Positions 9,263 to 18,161 of a stretch of DNA of 64,000 bases are shown in pieces. Under the pieces are notes generated by a model that had not been told where the DNA came from, ran no database searches, and saw only the letters and a program-made list of their open reading frames with translations. The translations under genes were made by a program, and so were the position numbers. Each line of letters opens with the position of its first letter. The first letter of the stretch is position 1. The stretch covers positions 62,001 through 126,000 of the forward strand of contig DEHZ01000015.1 of NCBI GenBank assembly GCA_002352205.1, read 5' to 3'. Origin of the DNA: Flavobacterium sp. UBA2787 (GTDB lineage Bacteria; Bacteroidota; Bacteroidia; Flavobacteriales; Flavobacteriaceae).

Positions 9263-9296
9263 TTTGATGATTGTTTCAAATTAAAATCTAATTTTG
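9263..9296 (+). promoter_or_regulatory. Promoter of the PAS-protein gene
   Basis: TTTG at 9263-9266 is followed after 22 bases by TAATTTTG at 9289-9296, matching the Bacteroidota -33/-7 pair. Transcription would begin near 9302, between the alternative TTG start at 9294 and the ATG at 9315, which decides for the ATG. Confidence 0.55.
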
Positions 9297-9314
9297 ATTC
9301 AAAATAGAATTACA

Positions 9315-9830
9315 ATGCTTGAATTTAAAGAATACGACAAGGGTTTTTTCAAAAACGAATCAAAGTTGGAAACTAAAAAAATGCCACTAACTACATGGGA
9401 TTTGTATGGTGATTTTTTAAATCAACTAAACAAAATTATATCAGATCAAAATCAGTTAGAACTTTTAGCAACTTTTAATAGTTGGAAAACAGATTTTAAT
9501 TTGAATAAATTGATAGATATTGATACTGTTGTTGTAGTTACTTGTCCTAATCTGAAAATTGTTTTCTCTACCAAAAACATGGTTCGAATGAATGGATATC
9601 ATCCGGAAGAAGTTTTAGGAAAGTCTCCAAAAATGTTTCAGGGGCCAGCTACTTGTGTTCAAACTTCAAAAGAAATCGGAGATGCTGTTCGAAATAGACT
9701 CCCATTTGAAAAAGTAGTAACAAATTATTGCAAAGACGGATCTCTATACCAATGCCACATCAAAGCTTTTCCGGTTTTTAATATATCAGGCGAACTAACA
9801 AATTTTATTGCGTTTGAAAAAGCAGCATAA
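9315..9830 (+). CDS. PAS-domain protein, LOV-like but lacking the photoactive Cys
   Basis: This 171-residue protein has one C-terminal PAS domain (about residues 72-171) and an N-terminal helical segment. The PAS part has MNGYHPEEVLGKSPKMFQGP, then SKEIGDAVRNRLPFEKVVTN and a YCKDGSLYQCHIKAFPVFN strand pair. This layout parallels LOV photoreceptor domains, in which the corresponding helix reads GxNCRFLQGP. The flavin-reactive Cys position is occupied by SPKMFQ, so LOV-type adduct formation is not expected. There is no output domain, so it is probably a small sensor or protein-interaction module. The start at 9315 is preferred because a promoter box lies over the upstream alternative. Confidence 0.75.
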   Translation: MLEFKEYDKGFFKNESKLETKKMPLTTWDLYGDFLNQLNKIISDQNQLELLATFNSWKTDFNLNKLIDIDTVVVVTCPNLKIVFSTKNMVRMNGYHPEEVLGKSPKMFQGPATCVQTSKEIGDAVRNRLPFEKVVTNYCKDGSLYQCHIKAFPVFNISGELTNFIAFEKAA

Positions 9831-9860
9831 AAAAAGGAGCTAATTCTAAGCTCCTTTTAT
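9831..9860. terminator. Bidirectional terminator between PAS gene and pyk
   Basis: GGAGCT (9836-9841) and AGCTCC (9849-9854) form a perfect stem with a 7-base loop. An A-tract lies on the left and TTTT on the right, so it can serve both converging genes. Confidence 0.8.
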
Positions 9861-9878
9861 ATTTATTTTCTTCGGTTT

Positions 9879-11309
9879 TTACGAAATATCTGAAACCCTC
9901 AACGTATTTACCATTCCTTTTTCAGCAATTGGCATAGCGGCTAAGTTGATAACCATATCACCTTTTTCTACAAAACCTTTTTCTTTGGCTAATTTGTTCA
10001 CATCTTCCACGGTGTCATCTGTGCTGGCAAACTTATCATAATAAAAAGAACGAACTCCCCAAAGCAAATTCAATTGGGTTAAAATTCTTTTGTTTGACGT
10101 AAAAACCAAAATATGAGCACTTGGTCTCCAAGCAGAAATTTGAAATGCGGTATAACCACTGTTTGTTAACGTAGAAATAGCTTTTGCTTTAATTTCATTG
10201 GCCATAATTGCCGCATGATAACAAATTGATTTGGTAATAAATCGTTTTGTGCGAACGTGAGGAGGATTATGTGGAACTTGAATTAGCGGACTATCTTCAA
10301 CTGATCGAATGATTTTAGACATCGTTTCAATCACTTCCACCGGATAGTTTCCTACCGAAGTTTCTCCGGAAAGCATTACGGCATCGGCACCATCCATAAC
10401 AGAGTTGGCAACGTCGTTTACTTCTGCTCTAGTTGGGGTTAAACTAGTAATCATTGTTTCCATCATTTGAGTAGCAACAATAACTGGAATTCGAGCTGTT
10501 TTGGCTCTGTGAATCAGTTTTTTCTGAATCAACGGAACTTCTTCTGCAGGAACTTCCACACCTAAATCACCACGAGCAACCATTAAACCATCACAAAAAG
10601 CAACAATTTTATCAATGTTTTCCACCGCTTCCGGTTTTTCAATTTTAGCAATAATCGGAATTTTATACGAAGAATGTTTTGCAATCAAGTCCTGCAATTC
10701 TTCTAAATCTTTTGGTGTTCTCACGAAAGAAAGTGCAATCCAATCTACTTCATTTTCAATAGCAAAAAGAGCATCTTTAATGTCTTTTTTGGTTAAAGCC
10801 GGCAAAGAAACTTTTGTATTCGGAAGATTTACACCTTTTTTCGATTTTAATGGTCCTCCTTGAATAACTCTACAAACTACTTCGGTTGTTCCATTGGTCT
10901 CAAGAGCTTCGAACATTAATTTTCCATCGTCTAAAAGAATTTTTTCACCCGGATTTACATCTCTCGGAAATTCTTTGTAATTCATATAAACACGTTCGGC
11001 CGTACCGGGAATATCTTCTGCCGTTTGGAAGGTAATGATATCACCTTTGCTCACTACCACATCCTCTTTCATTACACCTACACGTAGTTTTGGACCTTGC
11101 AAGTCAGCTAAAATGGCTGTGGTGTAACCAAATTCGTCATTTAAACCGCGGATGATGTCTATACGTTCTTTTACGTCTTCATAATCAGCATGAGAAAAAT
11201 TAATACGAAATACGTTAACTCCCGCATCAATCATGTTTTTAATGACTTCTTTGGAGCTGCATGCTGGCCCTAGGGTGGCAACAATTTTGGTTTTTTTGTT
11301 GATTGGCAT
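9879..11309 (-). CDS. pyk: Pyruvate kinase
   Basis: Pyk transfers phosphate from phosphoenolpyruvate to ADP, the last step of glycolysis. The 476-residue protein starts INKKTKIVATLGPACSSKEV and has the ADLQGPKLRVG substrate loop and the active-site signature IAKIEKPEAVENID. The metal and phosphate region is MVARGDLGVEVP, and ATQMMETMI follows it. The C-terminal domain is of the usual short bacterial type, without an extra PEP-utiliser domain. It lies 8 bases downstream of the IPExxxVDY gene on the same strand and is likely cotranscribed with it. Confidence 0.97.
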   Translation of the reverse strand: MPINKKTKIVATLGPACSSKEVIKNMIDAGVNVFRINFSHADYEDVKERIDIIRGLNDEFGYTTAILADLQGPKLRVGVMKEDVVVSKGDIITFQTAEDIPGTAERVYMNYKEFPRDVNPGEKILLDDGKLMFEALETNGTTEVVCRVIQGGPLKSKKGVNLPNTKVSLPALTKKDIKDALFAIENEVDWIALSFVRTPKDLEELQDLIAKHSSYKIPIIAKIEKPEAVENIDKIVAFCDGLMVARGDLGVEVPAEEVPLIQKKLIHRAKTARIPVIVATQMMETMITSLTPTRAEVNDVANSVMDGADAVMLSGETSVGNYPVEVIETMSKIIRSVEDSPLIQVPHNPPHVRTKRFITKSICYHAAIMANEIKAKAISTLTNSGYTAFQISAWRPSAHILVFTSNKRILTQLNLLWGVRSFYYDKFASTDDTVEDVNKLAKEKGFVEKGDMVINLAAMPIAEKGMVNTLRVSDIS

Positions 11310-11317
11310 ATTGTTTT

Positions 11318-11803
11318 TTAAAAAATTAAATTGTTTTTAGATTTTATACGACTTTTATCTACGGCATAAATAGTAGCAATTTGGTCGATAGTATTTAGTT
11401 TAGTTGTTATTTTACTGATGTCTATTTGACTTTCATCACATTCAATTTTCAAAAAAAAATCTACATTTTTAAATTCAGGTAAAAAGTAAATAGCGTTACT
11501 AAATTCCTGTTCTTCTTTAAAAAGAGTAAAGGTTTTGTTTTTCTGAGGAAGAGAAATTTCTCTTTTGTTTTCAATTAAAGTCCAAAAAATTTCTTTCTTA
11601 GTATCTTCAAAATGAAAGTTTGGAAATCCTGCTTTTTGCCTTTCTGTTCCGGTCAGAATGTCTTTTTTATTTCGATGAAGTAAAACAGGTAGATTTTGGT
11701 TAATAAAGTACGCAACTCGATAGTTTTCCAAGGTGGTATGAATAGCGATTAACTGATAATCTGCTTCTTCGAAGTCGTCAATGAATAATTTATGAATAGC
11801 CAT
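11318..11803 (-). CDS. IPExxxVDY family protein
   Basis: This is a 161-residue soluble protein of a family found in flavobacteria and named for an IPExxxVDY motif. Here the motif reads LPEFKNVDFF around residue 108. The family has no established function that I know of. The position directly upstream of pyk and downstream of rnc is one I associate with this family. No signal peptide or membrane segment is present. It begins AIHKLFIDDFEEADYQLIAI and ends with a Lys-rich tail. Confidence 0.75.
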   Translation of the reverse strand: MAIHKLFIDDFEEADYQLIAIHTTLENYRVAYFINQNLPVLLHRNKKDILTGTERQKAGFPNFHFEDTKKEIFWTLIENKREISLPQKNKTFTLFKEEQEFSNAIYFLPEFKNVDFFLKIECDESQIDISKITTKLNTIDQIATIYAVDKSRIKSKNNLIF

Positions 11804-11912
11804 ATTTTACATTCAAACAAGATGTAAATATAACGTTTTTAGCCTACAAAAAAGTGTGAATTTCTCAACTTAACGATAATTTATGAACGAAAACGATGTA
11901 GTTTTAAGATTT

Positions 11913-12659
11913 CTATAATTTTTTGTCCATTTTTTCTTGGAAAGCGAAAAAAGCACGTTTAGAAGCAATTTCTTCTGCTTTCTTTTTGGAAGTGGCTCTT
12001 GCTTTGGCAATTATCTTGTTATCAATACTCAACTTAACACCAAAATAACGTTGACCATCGTTTCCGTTATCATCATAAACATCATAATGGAATGGTTTTT
12101 TTTCTTTTTGACACCATTCGATTACTAAGCTTTTGTAGCTGATTACTTTCCCTTCTAATTTTGCAATATCAACATACGGAACGATGACTCTTTTGTAGAT
12201 GAATTTTTCGCAATACGTATAGCCTTTATCTAAAAAGATTGCACCTACTAATGCTTCAAAAATATTACCGTGGATATTTTCGCCAAAATGTTGTGAGGGA
12301 ACCTTGCTGTCTACTAATTGAATAAGATTTAAATCGCGGCCCAATTCGTTTAAATGTTCACGACTCACAATTTTAGAACGCATCTTGGTTAAATAGCCTT
12401 CATCTCCAGAAGGAACTTCATTAAATAAATGCCCAGCAATAACGGCACTTAACATCGCATCACCCAAAAATTCTAGACGTTCATAATTAATCGGATTTCC
12501 TTTTAAATCTAATTTGTTGGAAGACCGATGTGTGAAAGCTTTTTGATAAAATTCAATGTTATTGGGTTTAAATCCCAGTATTTTATGAATAGCTTCAAAA
12601 AAAATCCCGCCTTCGATAGGACGGGAATTTTTGGTAAATATTTTTTTAAAAACGTTCAT
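11913..12659 (-). CDS. rnc: Ribonuclease III
   Basis: RNase III cleaves double-stranded RNA in rRNA and mRNA processing. The 248-residue protein has the catalytic signature YERLEFLGDAMLSAVIA near residue 60, with acidic metal ligands. The second acidic cluster is NIFEALVGAIFLDKG, and a C-terminal double-stranded RNA-binding domain spans about residues 175-245, ending in ATSKKKAEEIASKRAFF. It lies 6 bases after fabF on the same strand, giving the acpP-fabF-rnc order seen widely in bacteria. Confidence 0.96.
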   Translation of the reverse strand: MNVFKKIFTKNSRPIEGGIFFEAIHKILGFKPNNIEFYQKAFTHRSSNKLDLKGNPINYERLEFLGDAMLSAVIAGHLFNEVPSGDEGYLTKMRSKIVSREHLNELGRDLNLIQLVDSKVPSQHFGENIHGNIFEALVGAIFLDKGYTYCEKFIYKRVIVPYVDIAKLEGKVISYKSLVIEWCQKEKKPFHYDVYDDNGNDGQRYFGVKLSIDNKIIAKARATSKKKAEEIASKRAFFAFQEKMDKKL

Positions 12660-12665
12660 TGAGAA

Positions 12666-13919
12666 TTATTCCTCTAATTTTTTAAATAAAACACAGGCAT
12701 TATGACCACCAAAACCAAAGGTGTTACTCATTGCCACTTTAATATCTCTTTTTTGAGCTTTGTTTAGCGTAAGATTTAACTCCGGATTAATGTTTTCATC
12801 CACCACAGAATGATTAATTGTTGGTGGAATAATTCCATGTTTAATGGCTAAGATAGAAGCAATCGCCTCAATTCCGCCAGCAGCACCAAGTAAATGACCT
12901 GTCATAGATTTTGTAGAATTGATGTTGATGTTTTTCGCATGGTCGCCAAACACAGCACTAATTGCTTTTAATTCGGCAACATCTCCTAATGGAGTTGAAG
13001 TTCCATGAGTATTGATGTGATCAATATCTTCCGGTTTCATTTTTGCATCACGTAAACAATTATTCATCACTGCAATAACGCCAAGTCCTTCCGGATGAGG
13101 TGCTGTTAAATGATAAGCATCTGATGACATACCGCCACCACCAATTTCACAATATATTTTTGCTCCACGAGCTTTCGCGTGTTCGTATTCTTCTAAAACT
13201 AATGCACCGGCACCTTCGCCCAATACAAATCCGTCACGAGTTGCATCAAAAGGTCTTGAAGCGGTTTCCGGACTTTCGTTTCTAGTTGATAAGGCGTGCA
13301 TTGAATTGAATCCGCCCATTCCTGCAATGGTAACTGCCGCTTCTGATCCACCTGAAATAATGACATCACACAATCCTAATCGAATATAGTTAAACGCATC
13401 AATCATTGCATTTGCCGAAGAAGCACAAGCAGAAACAGTAGTATAGTTTGGCCCCATAAACCCATTTTTCATAGAAATATGAGCGGGAGCAATATCAGCA
13501 ATCATTTTTGGGATAAAAAACGGATTAAATTTTGGTGTTCCGTCGCCTTTTGCATAGTATAAAACTTCTTCTTGAAAAGTTTCTAATCCACCAATTCCTG
13601 CTCCCCAAATGACACCAACTCTATGTTTGTCAACGTTGTCTGCAGTAATTCCGGCATCTAAGATGGCTTCGTCACTGGCTACAATGGCATATTGAGCAAA
13701 TTTATCCATTCTGCGAGCTTCTTTGCGATCAATAAAATCTTCTACATTGAAATTCTTTACTTCGCAAGCAAACTTTGTTTTGTGTTTTTCAGTATCATAA
13801 TAAGTAATAGGTGCAGCACCACTAACACCGTTAATCAGTGCATTCCAATATTCTTCAATGTTATTTCCTATGGGTGTTAAGGCTCCTAAACCGGTAACCA
13901 CGACTCTTTTTAACTCCAT
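12666..13919 (-). CDS. fabF: Beta-ketoacyl-ACP synthase II
   Basis: FabF condenses malonyl-ACP with acyl-ACP in fatty-acid elongation. The 417-residue protein begins MELKRVVVTGLGALTPIGNN. It holds the Cys-His-His triad: Cys165 in TVSACASS, His305 in NTHGTSTPLGD and His342 in SMTGHLLGAAG. The length and motifs are those of a complete FabF rather than FabB. It lies downstream of acpP, its substrate carrier, but two hairpins in the 175-base gap suggest partly separate expression. Confidence 0.97.
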   Translation of the reverse strand: MELKRVVVTGLGALTPIGNNIEEYWNALINGVSGAAPITYYDTEKHKTKFACEVKNFNVEDFIDRKEARRMDKFAQYAIVASDEAILDAGITADNVDKHRVGVIWGAGIGGLETFQEEVLYYAKGDGTPKFNPFFIPKMIADIAPAHISMKNGFMGPNYTTVSACASSANAMIDAFNYIRLGLCDVIISGGSEAAVTIAGMGGFNSMHALSTRNESPETASRPFDATRDGFVLGEGAGALVLEEYEHAKARGAKIYCEIGGGGMSSDAYHLTAPHPEGLGVIAVMNNCLRDAKMKPEDIDHINTHGTSTPLGDVAELKAISAVFGDHAKNININSTKSMTGHLLGAAGGIEAIASILAIKHGIIPPTINHSVVDENINPELNLTLNKAQKRDIKVAMSNTFGFGGHNACVLFKKLEE

Positions 13920-13957
13920 TTTAATGCTTATTTGTGAGTACGAATATAAACAAAAAA

Positions 13958-13998
13958 ACCCTGAAATTTATTGAAAATTAAAAATCAGGGGTGTTTTT
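13958..13998. terminator. Hairpin with T-tracts upstream of fabF
   Basis: ACCCTGA (13958-13964) pairs with TCAGGG (13985-13990) around a 20-base A/T-rich loop. Runs of A on the left and T on the right make it terminator-like on both strands. It lies between acpP and fabF. Confidence 0.55.
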
Positions 13999-14053
13999 TT
14001 CTGTATGTGTGTGATTGAATGACAATCAATAAATTAGTTTTAGTAAAAATAAT

Positions 14054-14089
14054 AACACCCGTTCCGGATTAGCAGAACGGGATGTTTTT
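14054..14089 (-). terminator. Hairpin just downstream of acpP
   Basis: CCCGTTC (14058-14064) pairs perfectly with GAACGGG (14075-14081), extended by AACA and TGTT. It begins a few bases after the acpP stop. It could end most acpP transcripts or act as a 3' stabiliser, letting acpP exceed fabF in level. Confidence 0.6.
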
Positions 14090-14094
14090 AGTTA

Positions 14095-14331
14095 TTATTT
14101 TTTAGCTTCTTCGATGTAAGAAATAGCTTGACCTACAGTAGCAATGTTTTCAGCTTGGTCGTCTGGAATTTGAATATCAAATTCTTTCTCGAACTCCATA
14201 ATTAGCTCAACAGTGTCTAATGAATCAGCCCCTAAATCGTTTGTGAAGCTTGCTTCTGTTACAACTTCGTTTTCGTCAACACCTAATTTGTCTACGATAA
14301 TCGCTTTTACTCTTGATGCAATGTCTGACAT
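14095..14331 (-). CDS. acpP: Acyl carrier protein
   Basis: This 78-residue acidic carrier holds growing acyl chains on a phosphopantetheine arm. The attachment serine is Ser37 in the motif [16 protein letters not shown]. The four-helix pattern and the length are standard. It is followed by fabF and rnc on the same strand. A strong promoter-like pair lies upstream at 14361-14389. Confidence 0.97.
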   Translation of the reverse strand: MSDIASRVKAIIVDKLGVDENEVVTEASFTNDLGADSLDTVELIMEFEKEFDIQIPDDQAENIATVGQAISYIEEAKK

Positions 14332-14360
14332 AATCTTTTAAATTTTAGTTTAATTGTTGG

Positions 14361-14389
14361 CAAAAATAAAAAACTTTATTTTAATACAA
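14361..14389 (-). promoter_or_regulatory. Promoter of acpP
   Basis: On the minus strand, TATTTTTG (14368-14361) matches TAnnTTTG, and a TTG (14389-14387) lies 18 bases upstream. The start of transcription would be about 20 bases before the acpP ATG. Confidence 0.55.
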
Positions 14390-14426
14390 CATTTTAGTTA
14401 ATAAATCTGACTACGAATTTAAAAAA

Positions 14427-14434
14427 TATATTTG
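14427..14434 (+). promoter_or_regulatory. Putative -7 box for purN-rnhA
   Basis: TATATTTG matches TAnnTTTG about 70 bases before the purN ATG. No clear TTG occurs at the -33 distance, so this is a weak call. Confidence 0.3.
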
Positions 14435-14506
14435 ACAATAGAAGCTTAAACCCTATAAATTCTCGTTTCTTTTTTGTTTTTTTGCGTAATAAAAATTACA
14501 GGAAAC

Positions 14507-15076
14507 ATGAAGAACATCGTGATTTTTGCCTCAGGAACGGGTTCCAATGCGGAAAACATCATTCATTATTTCAAAAATAATACCTCAAAATCGGTAGTCG
14601 CTGTGTTTTCAAACAATTCTAATGCCAAAGTTGTAGAGAAAGCAAAAAAGTTGGGTGTTCAAACAGTTACATTCAATAAAGACGAGCTTTACGACGATTT
14701 CGTACTTTCTAAATTAATCGAATTAAAACCTGATTTAATTGTTTTAGCTGGTTTTTTATTGAAGTTTCCCGAACATATCATTAAAGAGTTCTCCAACAAA
14801 ATTATAAATATTCATCCAGCTTTGTTACCAAAGTATGGCGGAAAAGGAATGTATGGCAACTATGTGCATCAAGCTGTTTTAGACAACCAAGAAACCGAAA
14901 CCGGAATCACGATTCATTTTGTGAATGAGCACTATGATGAAGGAGGAATAATCTTTCAAAAATCAATTTCTATAGTCGATTGTTCTACTTTTGAAGAAGT
15001 TTCTCAAAAAGTTCATCAATTGGAACAAGAGCATTTTCCAACAATTATCGACCAACTTTTAACCCGTAACCCGTAA
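14507..15076 (+). CDS. purN: Phosphoribosylglycinamide formyltransferase
   Basis: PurN transfers a formyl group from 10-formyl-tetrahydrofolate to GAR in purine synthesis. From the ATG at 14507 the protein has 189 residues and starts MKNIVIFASGTGSNAENII, the family N terminus; the frame is open to 14474 but an earlier start would add unrelated residues. The catalytic region shows IINIHPALLPKYGGKGMYG (Asn and His) and FVNEHYDEGGIIFQK (Asp). It is followed after 26 bases by rnhA on the same strand. Confidence 0.95.
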   Translation: MKNIVIFASGTGSNAENIIHYFKNNTSKSVVAVFSNNSNAKVVEKAKKLGVQTVTFNKDELYDDFVLSKLIELKPDLIVLAGFLLKFPEHIIKEFSNKIINIHPALLPKYGGKGMYGNYVHQAVLDNQETETGITIHFVNEHYDEGGIIFQKSISIVDCSTFEEVSQKVHQLEQEHFPTIIDQLLTRNP

Positions 15077-15102
15077 CTCGCAACTTTTAAACCCGCATTT
15101 TT

Positions 15103-15582
15103 ATGTCCCACCAAATCCACATCTTCACCGACGGAGCAGCCAAAGGAAATCCAGGTCCTGGTGGTTATGGGGTGGTCATCGAGTTAGTGGGTTCCACCTA
15201 TAAAAAAGAATTTTACGAAGGTTTTCGATATACCACCAACAATCGTATGGAATTGTTAGCTGTTATTGTGGGTTTAGAGAAATTAAAAAATCCCAATTCA
15301 ACCGTGTTAGTGACTTCCGACTCAAAATATGTAGTGGATGCCGTTGAAAAAAGATGGGTTTTTCAATGGGAAAAGAAAGGATTTACAGGAAAGAAAAATC
15401 CCGATTTATGGATGCGTTTTCTTAAAATCTACCGCAAGCACAAAGTTGATTTTAAATGGGTAAAAGGACACAATAGTCATCCGCAAAACGAACGTTGTGA
15501 TGAATTGGCGGTGTATGCTTCGGGTTTGCCGAATCTGTCAGTTGACACGTTCTATGAAAAGGAAGAAGGCAAATTATTTTAA
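15103..15582 (+). CDS. rnhA: Ribonuclease HI
   Basis: RNase HI degrades the RNA strand of RNA-DNA hybrids. The 159-residue protein has the catalytic acidic set: Asp10 in IFTDGAAKGNPGPGGYG, Glu in NNRMELLAVI, Asp in VTSDSKYVVDAV and Asp in NERCDELA. The basic handle region WEKKGFTGKKNPDLW is present. It is probably cotranscribed with purN. Confidence 0.95.
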   Translation: MSHQIHIFTDGAAKGNPGPGGYGVVIELVGSTYKKEFYEGFRYTTNNRMELLAVIVGLEKLKNPNSTVLVTSDSKYVVDAVEKRWVFQWEKKGFTGKKNPDLWMRFLKIYRKHKVDFKWVKGHNSHPQNERCDELAVYASGLPNLSVDTFYEKEEGKLF

Positions 15583-15698
15583 ATTATTACTAGCACCAAA
15601 AATATAATAGCTTGATTTTTAGGTCAAACAATTGTGAAAATCTAGTTAAAGAAATATAGCACAATTTGATTTTTTGTTAATATTACTTAAAAAAAGCT

Positions 15699-18161
15699 AT
15701 GAAAAGTAAAATTACACTAACAGTCATTTTGGCATTGATGAGTTTCTCCTCCATCGCTCAACAACCTTTTATCACTACTTGGCAATCTGTTTTTGGTTCT
15801 ACGTCAATTACATTTGGAACGGTTACAACCGGTCCTGTTGAGTATTCTTGGGAATCCTTACCTCCTGCCGCACCAGCTTCTGGTTCGGGGACTTTTCAAG
15901 GGTCAAATGTTACAATATCAGATTTGCCAGGTAATCAAAGAATTCGATTAACAATTCAACCTGAAAATTTTAAAAGAATATTTGCAGATGGATTTTCATT
16001 TACTATTACTGAGATTAATCAATGGGGATCTGTTGAATGGATTAGTATGGAAAATGCCTTTAATGTTCAAGATTTGTTTTTTCCGAACGGTATTCAATTG
16101 GTTAACGCAACCGATATTCCAAACCTATCAAGTGTAGCAAACATGTCTAATATGTTTGCAGGGAATTCGCAATTAAATGGACCATTCAACATCAATTTTT
16201 GGAATATTTCAAATGTGACCAATCTATCCGGCATGTTTAAAGGTTGCCTTAATTTTAATCAAGCGTTGAGTTTGTGGAATACTTCTAATGTAACAGATAT
16301 GTCGAGTATGTTTGAAGGTGCTCATAGTTTTAATCAAAATATAGGAAATTGGAATACAAGTAATGTTCTCAATATGAGCAAAATGTTCAAAGATGCTTTT
16401 GATTTTAATAGAAACATCGGCAATTGGAACACCTCAAATGTTACGGATATGTCCGAAATGTTCAATTGTAGTATTTTCAATACTTTACCATCGGCATTTA
16501 ATCAAAATATTGGAAATTGGAATACTGCTAATGTTACCAATATGTCAGGAATGTTTAGTGGTGCTATCGTATTTAATCAAAACATTGGGAATTGGAATAC
16601 TTCAAACGTAACCAATATGTCTAATATGTTTAATCAAGCATTTTCATTTAACCAAAATATTGGGAATTGGAATACCTCAAGCGTTACAAACATGTCTGGA
16701 ATGTTTAGAAGTGACTTAGTTGGTTTTACGCCAACTTTCGCAACAACATCATTATTTAATAATGGCGGAAGTAATTCTATTCAAAATTGGAATACTACGA
16801 ATGTTACCGATATGTCTGGAATGTTTTTCAGAGCAGAAAATTTCAATAAAAATTTAGGGAATTGGAACATTAGTGCAGTTCAAAATTTAACAGAAATGTT
16901 AGACCGTTCGGGACTAGATTGTAGAAATTATTCGCAAACGTTAATTGGATGGAATGAAAATCCAAACACGCCAAACAACCTAATACTAGGAGCCACTTTT
17001 CTTGAATATGGACCAGAGGCAATTCCAGCTATAAATAACTTTGTATTCAATAAAGGTTGGGGTTTTTCGGGTCACGATTTTATAAGTACCATACCTGCTT
17101 TTGAATTTGAAACTAGCTATTGTCAAGGCTCTACCATTCCGCCATTACCTATTACTTCTATTGAAGGAATAAGTGGCTCATGGACACCAGAAATTAACAA
17201 TACCACCACCACAACCTACAGTTTTATTCCCAATCAAGGTGAATGTGCCACAACTGCCGTAGTTACTATTTTTATTACGCCGAATAGCGAGCCTACATTC
17301 ACCCCTGTTCCACCAATTTGTGCTGGGCAAGTATTAGCAGCATTGCCAACAACATCTTCAAATGGCTTTGTTGGTTCGTGGTCACCGGCTTTAAACAATA
17401 CTCAGACCACAACATATACGTTTACCCCAAATTCAGGGCAGTGTGCATCAATGACTACGTTAACAATCACGGTTAATCCTTCTGTTACACCTACATTTTC
17501 ATCCGTATCACCTATTTGTATAGGAGAATCGTTATCGCCTTTGCCAACAACATCTTCAAATGGCTTTGTTGGTTCGTGGTCACCGGCCTTAAATAATACT
17601 CAGACCACAACATATACGTTTACACCAAATTCAGGGCAATGTGCCTCTACTAGTACGTTAACAATCACGGTTAATCAAATAGATACACCAAGCGGAGATT
17701 CAAATCAAACCTTTTCATCAACAAGTACAATTAGCGACATAATTGTCAGTCCATCTACTGTGATTTGGTATGCCACTCTTGCGGATGCTCTTGCTAATGT
17801 TAATCCATTACCTACAAATTTAATTTTGGAAAATAACACTACCTATTATGCTGTGAATGATAATGGAGTTTGCCGAAGCGAACCATTTCCGGTTACTGTT
17901 TCTATAAGCTTAAATGTGCTGACTAATGATTTTCTGAATTTTGTTTTTTATCCTAATCCGGTAAGGTCAATGTTGAATATCTCATCAAATGAGGTAATTA
18001 AGAAAGTTGAGGTTTATACACTTTTAGGACAACTCATAAAATCTGAGATTTTTAATAGTGAAACAATTTCTATTGAAATGAATGATTTGGCAAATTCTAT
18101 TTATTTGGTAAAGGTAAAATCAGTAAATTCATCAAAAGAATTTAAGATAAGTAAACAATAG
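15699..18161 (+). CDS. BspA/DUF285-repeat surface protein with T9SS sorting domain
   Basis: This is an 820-residue exported protein. A signal peptide ends near SFSSIAQ (residue 20). Residues of about 110-400 contain roughly ten DUF285 (BspA-type) repeats, with the pattern FNQNIGNWNTSNVTNMSGMF that builds a leucine-rich-repeat-like solenoid. Residues of about 470-660 hold three Ig-like units rich in Thr; two are nearly identical at the DNA level. The last 80 residues form a type A T9SS sorting domain (YPNPVRSMLNISSNEVIKKV ... NSIYLVKVKS). Such proteins are usually cell-surface adhesins, but no ligand can be named. It stands alone between rnhA and the PfkB kinase. Confidence 0.88.
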   Translation: MKSKITLTVILALMSFSSIAQQPFITTWQSVFGSTSITFGTVTTGPVEYSWESLPPAAPASGSGTFQGSNVTISDLPGNQRIRLTIQPENFKRIFADGFSFTITEINQWGSVEWISMENAFNVQDLFFPNGIQLVNATDIPNLSSVANMSNMFAGNSQLNGPFNINFWNISNVTNLSGMFKGCLNFNQALSLWNTSNVTDMSSMFEGAHSFNQNIGNWNTSNVLNMSKMFKDAFDFNRNIGNWNTSNVTDMSEMFNCSIFNTLPSAFNQNIGNWNTANVTNMSGMFSGAIVFNQNIGNWNTSNVTNMSNMFNQAFSFNQNIGNWNTSSVTNMSGMFRSDLVGFTPTFATTSLFNNGGSNSIQNWNTTNVTDMSGMFFRAENFNKNLGNWNISAVQNLTEMLDRSGLDCRNYSQTLIGWNENPNTPNNLILGATFLEYGPEAIPAINNFVFNKGWGFSGHDFISTIPAFEFETSYCQGSTIPPLPITSIEGISGSWTPEINNTTTTTYSFIPNQGECATTAVVTIFITPNSEPTFTPVPPICAGQVLAALPTTSSNGFVGSWSPALNNTQTTTYTFTPNSGQCASMTTLTITVNPSVTPTFSSVSPICIGESLSPLPTTSSNGFVGSWSPALNNTQTTTYTFTPNSGQCASTSTLTITVNQIDTPSGDSNQTFSSTSTISDIIVSPSTVIWYATLADALANVNPLPTNLILENNTTYYAVNDNGVCRSEPFPVTVSISLNVLTNDFLNFVFYPNPVRSMLNISSNEVIKKVEVYTLLGQLIKSEIFNSETISIEMNDLANSIYLVKVKSVNSSKEFKISKQ
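17345..17676 (+). repeat. Tandem near-identical Ig-like module repeat
   Basis: Two in-frame direct repeats start at 17345 and 17543, with a period of 198 bases (66 codons). For about 130 bases they differ at only a few positions. Both encode LPTTSSNGFVGSWSPALNNT followed by the same Thr-rich strand. A third, diverged unit precedes them. Confidence 0.85.

Noticed and set aside
9315-9830. Blue-light LOV photoreceptor
   Set aside because: The domain is LOV-like, but the Cys required for the flavin adduct is missing, so only a PAS/LOV-like call is supported.
16140-16900. Possible CRISPR-like or minisatellite array
   Set aside because: The regular spacing comes from in-frame DUF285 protein repeats with diverged codons; there are no identical short repeats with unique spacers.
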